Below are positions 17,476 to 22,435 of a stretch of 22,435 bases of DNA, in pieces (the first letter of the stretch is position 1; each line of letters starts with the position of its first letter). Where the stretch lies: positions 1-22,435 of the forward strand of contig NW_026570658.1 of the NCBI RefSeq assembly GCF_019649055.1. Reading direction: 5' to 3'. A program made the translations under genes and the position numbers. This DNA comes from Paramacrobiotus metropolitanus. Its lineage: Eukaryota; Tardigrada; Eutardigrada; Parachela; Macrobiotidae. Below the pieces are notes generated by a model that saw only the letters and a program-made list of their open reading frames with translations, had not been told where the DNA came from and did not search any database.

Positions 17476-17520
17476 AAAATAAAAGAGGGTGGGGAAAAAT
17501 AAACAAAAGAAAGGGGGTAA
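17476..17520 (+). terminator. AATAAA plus G-rich 3' element, copy 2 (ADP-ribosylhydrolase end)
   Basis: AATAAAAGAGGGTGGGG, an A-rich spacer and AGAAAGGGGGTAA occur about 200 nt after the stop at 17280. Allowing small indels, it is nearly identical to the minus-strand copy at 6986-7032. Confidence 0.5.
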
Positions 17521-17670
17521 AGTAAGTCCGGTTCGGTCTCGACCCGGTTCGGTTCGGCCGGTCTCGGTTCGGCCTCGGTCCGGTTCAGACCGTTCGGTTC
17601 CGACCAATCAGACCGTTCGGTTCGGCTCTGACCAATCAGATCAAGGGGCGTGTCTGACCAATCAGAGAAT
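17521..17670 (+). promoter_or_regulatory. GGTTCGG-rich repeat with three CCAAT boxes and a GC box
   Basis: About ten imperfect GGTTCGG/GGTCTCG copies run from 17529 to about 17625. GACCAATCAG, a CCAAT (NF-Y type) element, occurs exactly at 17602, 17630 and 17656, spaced 28 and 26 bp. GGGGCGTGTC (about 17645) resembles a GC/KLF box. This could be a host promoter or the element edge. No TATA box is obvious. Confidence 0.45.
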
Positions 17671-18098
17671 GATGCCAGGGTTGGTGACTTGCTACTACCG
17701 ACTAGTCGGCCTGCGGTTCAGAAATTTACCAGTGAAAACTAATGACTTCTTTTGAAATCAACAAACGGTATGGAGCACCAAAGAATCCAGCTGCGCATAA
17801 ATTTCCTAGACCGCACCACATTCGAACAGAGTGGAGCGTAATGGTCTCAGAATACGCTTAGACGAAGCGTTTACGTCCTGTTGCCATATGTGTATCATAA
17901 TATTGAAGCGGTTAGCAGAGTCAGAGGTATTTGTTTCGGAATATTCTAGGCATCAAAGGAACAAATCTGAAATTGTGGACGAACGGACGAGTTCCGTACG
18001 AAATGAGCGACATATTCAGTGAGTGCAATCTCTGCCAACTAAGAAGCCGAGCGCAGCAAAGTACGGACCAGAACGTAACTGGAGGTTTTTGTTGACAG
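17671..18098. other. No gene recognised; expected site of 5' astacin exons
   Basis: Short plus-strand frames (17831-18022 and from 18023) show no motif before the astacin exon at 18099. The propeptide/WP exon seen in the second astacin copy was not found here, so the 5' part of the first astacin gene is missing, farther upstream, or was displaced by the element. Confidence 0.4.
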
Positions 18099-21000
18099 GT
18101 GCTCAGGACAAGTTCATTATTCAGGGTGCTTTATCGGTCATCGAGTTCAAAACATTTCGATGTGTAATTTTTACACGGAGGAAAAACGAGTCGGATTACA
18201 TTGTGTTTCAGCCTGCTAAAAAGTAAGTTCGATGTAGGTTGCAGTCGCCGGGTTGTTTGGAACGCATACAGCTATATATACAGGACTACATCTACTCTGT
18301 ATATATACTTTATATATAGATGAAGTCCTGTACAAGACCGAAAACATTATATCGCCTAAAACCTAACACAACGTAACACTAAGGCTTCGTCAGACCGCCT
18401 TAACATATAACACTAAAAATGCGCTCACGCTCGGTACCAAATATATAAAATTTTAATCATTTTATACAAGACCACAGCAAAGCTGCCAAGAAAAACAGCA
18501 TCGGGTACAAATCATTCCCGATCAGGCAATCTAAAAGCTAAAAAAACATCTTCGCTGTCTCTCATGTCACCAAATGTTCCGAGGACAGACACTGCACTTC
18601 CACGTTGTATCTCAATACTGATTCTCTGACGCAAAAACTCTCCCGACCGAGGGTTACCACTACATTCGCAAATCTTTCTGGACAATTCCTTGAAAAGTTT
18701 CTTTGTGCGCGGTCCGAAAGTTCCCGTAGTTTCAAATGCCAAGGGTTGCACTATGTATCAAACAATCAAGTGTACCAAATAATCTGTAGATTAATTGCAG
18801 TTGTTCCTCGTACGCCGGAGTACACGGTGGTCGCCAGCCACTTTTTCTCGACCCATCACGATGCATCCAGCAGGGTATTATTCAACACGAGATCCTCCAC
18901 GCACTGGGCTTATATCATGAGCACAGTCGAGGCGATCGCAATGCCAGTATCATCATTTTTGAGGATGCCATACTGGACGGTCATAAAGCTGATCTTCGTG
19001 TGATTCCCAACATGCCCACGTTTGGGACGGCCTACGACCTAGACTCCATCATGCATTATGGACCGTACGATTTCGCTAAGACTATCGACCGGCCGGTAAT
19101 GATTCCGCGTTACGGAAACCACCATCGCATGGGGCAGCGTGATGGCTTGAGTGTACGGGATGTAGCTAAACTGCGCAATGCATACCGTTGCCAGGTAGAA
19201 CAAGATGAGGTTGCCGAAAGCATGACCCTGCCGGTTCCCCGGTTCTCGGGAGAGCCCATGCTGGCAGAGCAGTGTGTGCGCCAGTTCACTGAATTCTGCG
19301 CGGCCTCCATTAGTACACCGGACAGCTGCACCACCTTCTATTCGCTACGCATACAGTGCAGCCCGGCAGCCGACGATGAGCATATACGGAAACTGGCGCA
19401 ATCTCTTGCCGAGCCGCCCGCTCGCGCCGTTCTCGTTATGCTCAAGGAGAGCCAGATTACGACCCAAGCTCTGTCGCCGGTAGCGAATCTTGTCGTGACT
19501 TTGGTCATGATGTTCTGCTCTGTCAGCGAACCAACCGGAAAGCTGCCTCGGTTGGGCTTGTCGAATTTACTGGAAATCGGTTTAGTCCAGTGTTCTAATA
19601 TTCTCATAAAGAAATCTGATTTGGAATTCTCACCACGTCTGAAATCAGTGATATTCTCCAACGCCACCATTTTGTACTTGGAAGACGGAACATTCACCAA
19701 CCTCCCGGATCTAGAAGTAATCGCCTGGCATAAGGATCTCCCGTATAATTTCGGAAAAGAGCGCTACGACTATGGTCGTTACCTGTACAACGGTGTCGAT
19801 GAACTCTATGATTTTGGGTTGGAGACTCAAGAGTATTTGCGGCGACTGCACTGTGGTTGCGAATGGGCATGGCTTCGGGAATGGATGAAACACACCGCGC
19901 GACTTCGGTCGGCGGTGGCCGTTAGCGAACTTTTTTGGTTTGCTAATTCGTTGGGGAATGTGCGCATAAGACCCGTTGACGTCTTCATCCCCATTGACTG
20001 TGCAGCCCAACCGTTTCCATCGGATTTGAGCATGATTAACTTCAACCAGACCCAGTTTTCCATTAACGAGCCGCGCTGCGGTAGGACGGCGGCTAGCAAC
20101 ACCTACAGCACCTTCAAAACGAAACGCACTTTCGCTTCCTTGAAGTTCCTTCCCTCTCAGCATGGAACAGTGTCTGACGCAGTTCAGTATTACATGCTCA
20201 CCGACTACCCTGTACGGTTTGGATGAATCACAGCGCTTCGCACGAATCTATTTCTACTGCTTGGAAAAGGTAAACGGCAACGACATCAGCTTGCAAATAA
20301 ACTGTGGTCCTCTGACGACGGCGCGGGAACTGCAGGATATGGCATTCGACATGACCAAACCACCGTTACGGAAAATCGATCTGCTGTTATCTGACGGAAA
20401 TCACATTACCTACAGTGCTCTGTCTACTATTCGCGCTCAGGTGCTGTCGTTTAATCTCTTCGATTGCTTAGATAAGCGACCGACCTTTAAGCTGACATAT
20501 TTGGGATTTGATAACGTCATGCGGTTCATTCTCACTAACTGCCGTGACCTTATCGTCCAGGCCGATGATTTCAGTAAAGTTCCCGATATTCAAGTTATTC
20601 TCCTTACAAATTCCACACTACTGGAAATTTCCGACCGCACTTTCGCCAGTTTATTAAAACTGCAGGTACTTTCACTGGAGTATCTTATGGAATCAACTTT
20701 CTCCACGGAAGAAAGTTATTGGGAATACACACGGAAACTGCACTGCGACTGCCGCTTTTCGTCGTTTCGTGTATGGCTACAACAGCGCATTCTGAGCCAA
20801 ACAAGGTTCTGGTCCGCTGACGAGGTAGTGCATTCTAATCAGACAGCGCAATCGATATGCAGGAACCTAGCAACGTCCAGCTATGGCATGCAGATTTTGT
20901 ATTTAGATCAGCAGAAATACTATCGGAATACGCAGAATTCGTTTATGTGTATTCCTAAGGAACAGTTGTATCTGCCTGTGGATTGCCATGCACTGAAACA

Positions 21001-21238
21001 TCCGACAGACAGTACTGTGGTCAGATTTGAGCAAACGAACTTTTCTGTAAACGAGCCAAATTGTGTGCAGCTCGGAAAGAATGCATCAGGAAATGATACG
21101 CTGCAGTGCAAAAAAGGACATTCTGTGGACGGTGAATGCCGGATCGATGAAATATCAAAGCAAGCTCCGTATGAAAAAGGTGATACTATTGTGCAAACGC
21201 CGCAGCTGTTAAATCGCGTTCTTACTGAAATTGTTTAA
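18099..21238 (+). CDS. Astacin-type zinc metalloprotease joined to two LRR modules (spliced; 5' end not found)
   Basis: Astacins are secreted or membrane Zn endopeptidases. Exon 18099-18222 (124 nt; RKNESDYIVFQPAK) starts after TTGACAG and ends before GTAAGT. After a 578-nt intron, exon 18801 onward gives CSSYAGVHGGRQPL, the full zinc site HEILHALGLYHEHSRGDR (about 18886-18940) and the Met-turn SIMHYGPYDFAK (about 19048-19080). Phases match across the splice. The frame then stays open to 20226 through a Cys-containing module with LRR-like segments (IFSNATILYLEDGTFTNLP) and an LRRCT-like LHCGCEWAWLREW. A second copy of the same module lies at 20162-21238 in another frame (ILLTNSTLLEISDRTFASL; LHCDCRFSSFRVWL). 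A frameshift or small intron near 20160 (CCTTCCCTCTCAG acceptor-like) would join them. All catalytic residues are present. It is probably secreted; no signal peptide is in view. Confidence 0.75.
18279..18332. repeat. Inverted repeat in the astacin intron
   Basis: TACAGGACTACATCT (18279-18293) pairs with AGATGAAGTCCTGTA (18318-18332) with one mismatch. A second nested repeat, TATATACAG/CTGTATATA, overlaps it. It may be a remnant of a small hairpin-type transposon, or simply a stem-loop. Confidence 0.6.
18512..18751 (-). mobile_element. Possible 3' fragment of a non-LTR retrotransposon ORF
   Basis: A 79-codon antisense frame inside the intron includes FETTGTFGPRTKKLF, FLRQRISIEIQRGSAVSVLG and an Arg/Asp-rich end. 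The pattern F-G-P ... RIS-x-x-IQRGxAxxVLG resembles the C-terminal tail found after the reverse transcriptase in some animal non-LTR elements. No reverse transcriptase motifs lie next to it, so it would be a short relic. Recognition is by eye only. Confidence 0.45.
20162..21238 (+). CDS. Second LRR module, tandem copy of the one at about 19250-20150
   Basis: This 358-codon open frame overlaps the end of the first module by 65 nt in another frame. It aligns along its length with the first module: EQCLTQF with EQCVRQF; TNSTLLEISDRTFASL with SNATILYLEDGTFTNL; RKLHCDCRFSSFRVWL with RRLHCGCEWAWLREW; and YLPVDCHALKHPTDS with FIPIDCAAQPFPSDL. It could be the C-terminal half of the astacin-LRR protein or a separate gene. 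The Cys-rich ends and NxS/T sites (NQT, NAS, NDT) suggest an extracellular protein. It ends only about 13 nt before the next astacin exon. Confidence 0.6.
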   Translation: MEQCLTQFSITCSPTTLYGLDESQRFARIYFYCLEKVNGNDISLQINCGPLTTARELQDMAFDMTKPPLRKIDLLLSDGNHITYSALSTIRAQVLSFNLFDCLDKRPTFKLTYLGFDNVMRFILTNCRDLIVQADDFSKVPDIQVILLTNSTLLEISDRTFASLLKLQVLSLEYLMESTFSTEESYWEYTRKLHCDCRFSSFRVWLQQRILSQTRFWSADEVVHSNQTAQSICRNLATSSYGMQILYLDQQKYYRNTQNSFMCIPKEQLYLPVDCHALKHPTDSTVVRFEQTNFSVNEPNCVQLGKNASGNDTLQCKKGHSVDGECRIDEISKQAPYEKGDTIVQTPQLLNRVLTEIV

Positions 21239-21250
21239 CTGCGTAAACAG

Positions 21251-21457
21251 ATTTACTGGCGAAGGTGAATCCCGTTGTTCTGAGGGAGCGAAGGTCCGAG
21301 ATAACTGCTGGAGAAGTCGATTATAAAGGCGTTTTCCATCATTATGACGATCAAATTTTTGGTAATGATTCTGCAGTGTACGTTGGATATTTGTCTGATG
21401 AAAAGTTCTGGCCAAATAACGGAAGGGACATTCCGTTTCAGATTAGCGGGCAACTCG
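21251..21457 (+). CDS. 5' exon of a second astacin gene (propeptide/mature junction)
   Basis: The frame carries GEVDYKGVFHHYDDQ and then FWPNNGRDIPFQISGQL, the WPxG...IPY/F-x-IS pattern at the start of mature astacin domains. It ends in phase 1 at the donor G|GTAAGA (21457/21458). An acceptor-like AAACAG ends at 21250. No initiator ATG is visible in this exon, so earlier exons are expected; they would have to lie upstream of or among the first gene. Confidence 0.6.
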
Positions 21458-21682
21458 GTAAGAAAGTTCGTGATTTTAGTGATTATATGTTTTGTTCGGT
21501 ATTAGCAGCCTAATACGGAAATGTACGTAATTTTATATACGGGGTTAAGAAAAACTGAGGCCATGAGGTAAGTAAGCAATTACAGTATCTAATGCCAGCA
21601 ATTACAGTCGGCTAGCGTGTGCTGTTGCGGAGTTATGTTCATGCCTACGGCGTACAGGCTTTTAATGGCAAAATCTGTTTAG

Positions 21683-21806
21683 ACGAAGTTGATACAGACG
21701 AAATTAAGAGCGCTCTACAGTCCATTGGAGTGCACACAGCAAATTGTATCACCTTTAAGAATCGGACAACGGAAACGGACTGGATTGTCTTCCAACCCGG
21801 ACAGAG
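21683..21806 (+). CDS. Second exon of the second astacin gene (partial gene)
   Basis: This 124-nt exon follows ATCTGTTTAG and ends in phase 2 before GTAGCC. It encodes TDEIKSALQSIGVHTANCIT and then FKNRTTETDWIVFQPGQ, matching the IKSA...CIxF.xR...DxIxF stretch just before the GCSSYVG exon in astacins. Length and both phases equal those of the exon at 18099-18222. The zinc-site exon was not found before the window end at 22435, so the gene continues outside or is truncated. Confidence 0.7.
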
Positions 21807-22435
21807 GTAGCCGATTTTAACGTTATTCTGTAATCTCTTTGGAAAAGAATAAAAGTGAATTATTAAACTTAATGACGCGAGATAACTGTAACCCCAAGGG
21901 AACCAAGGGCAAACTTCTAGGCAAACTAATTCTTGATGGCCGATGGGTTCTGAGCTAGGTATGAACCAGTATCTGTAAAAAACAAAGGTGATATCAAAAA
22001 ATAAGAACTGCTCTAAGTTTTTCTCACTCCCGGAGTAGACTGTTAGTCGATGAATTAAACTTTAAAATAAGTGGCCCGTCCGCTATGTGATCAGATTTCG
22101 TATACAGTATGCACCGGCTTAACCGTTCATTTTTGCGTGCATCGAAAAGTCTTCTGGTGCTTTCTGTCGTTTGACCATCATATGATTCACCCGCGCAATT
22201 AGGTTGTTTGCGCAACACCAGGCTGTGCGACAAAGAAAGGCGAATTTAAACAGATAAGACGTTCTGACGCATGGTATGAACCAAAAGGTTATTGCGTTTC
22301 TTTTAAAACCGTTTAGTTATAAAGATGAATCCGAATGAAACCAGTTTCTCAGCAATTTCATACAACTTCTGCAAGAAATCACCCAGACTTTTTTAATGAA
22401 TACCTGCTAAAATTTGCTTATGATGGTGACACGGT
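21807..22435. other. No coding exon recognised; probable intron of the second astacin gene
   Basis: After the donor-like GTAGCC at 21807 no astacin zinc motif or other recognisable exon appears to the window end. The sequence is AT-rich with short meaningless frames. Confidence 0.4.

Larger units (their letters stand above)
18223..18800 (+). other. Intron of the astacin gene
   Basis: It begins GTAAGT and ends GATTAATTGCAG. The flanking exons have matching phase (two bases before, one after) and together restore the usual astacin order of segments. The intron contains an inverted repeat and an antisense retroelement-like fragment. Confidence 0.8.

Noticed and set aside
1-17700. Terminal inverted repeats of the Maverick
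   Set aside because: Comparison by eye of 1-1600 with 17.3-18.0 kb found no long inverted match; only short CCAAT-type similarity. The ends may lie elsewhere or be lost.

Overview
The window is animal nuclear DNA, probably from an invertebrate. GT-AG introns, spliced astacin-type metalloprotease exons and a retroelement-like fragment point to this; no bacterial features, rRNA or tRNA were seen. The species cannot be read from the sequence.

About 1.6-17.5 kb is an integrated, partly decayed Maverick/Polinton (adintovirus-like) element. On the minus strand it carries a protein-primed family B DNA polymerase (1616-6676, broken, with apparent introns). It also has a densely packed run of virion and integration genes: packaging ATPase, two small basic or repeat-rich proteins, DDE integrase with a chromodomain, penton-like minor capsid protein, a pVI/pX-like protein, major capsid protein, adenain-like protease, a one-TM protein and a BIR/RING protein (IAP type). 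Upstream of the ATPase are a TATA-binding-protein-like gene and a broken gene that may hold an alpha-crystallin-like domain. On the plus strand is an ADP-ribosylhydrolase-like gene that has lost its metal-binding motifs. No terminal inverted repeats or target-site duplication were found, so the outer limits are inferred from gene content.

The core of the element is unusually compact. From the ATPase (about 13.9 kb) to the IAP (about 7 kb), ten genes are joined by ATGA, TAATG or longer overlaps, or by a 3-nt gap. A TATA box lies before the TBP-like gene, and an AATAAA plus G-rich element lies near the end of the IAP. A near copy of that 3' element follows the ADP-ribosylhydrolase gene. The heptamer CGCCAGT recurs in tandem arrays before polB and before the ADP-ribosylhydrolase gene. 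Together these suggest a virus-like transcription programme, possibly with its own TBP. This model is inference.

About 17.5-17.7 kb is a GGTTCGG-rich stretch with three CCAAT boxes. From 18.1 kb to the window end, on the plus strand, lie host-type genes: an astacin metalloprotease joined to two tandem leucine-rich-repeat modules, then the 5' exons of a second astacin gene. Several element genes carry frameshifts and stops while others are intact, so this is either a decaying insertion or an assembly with uncorrected indels.
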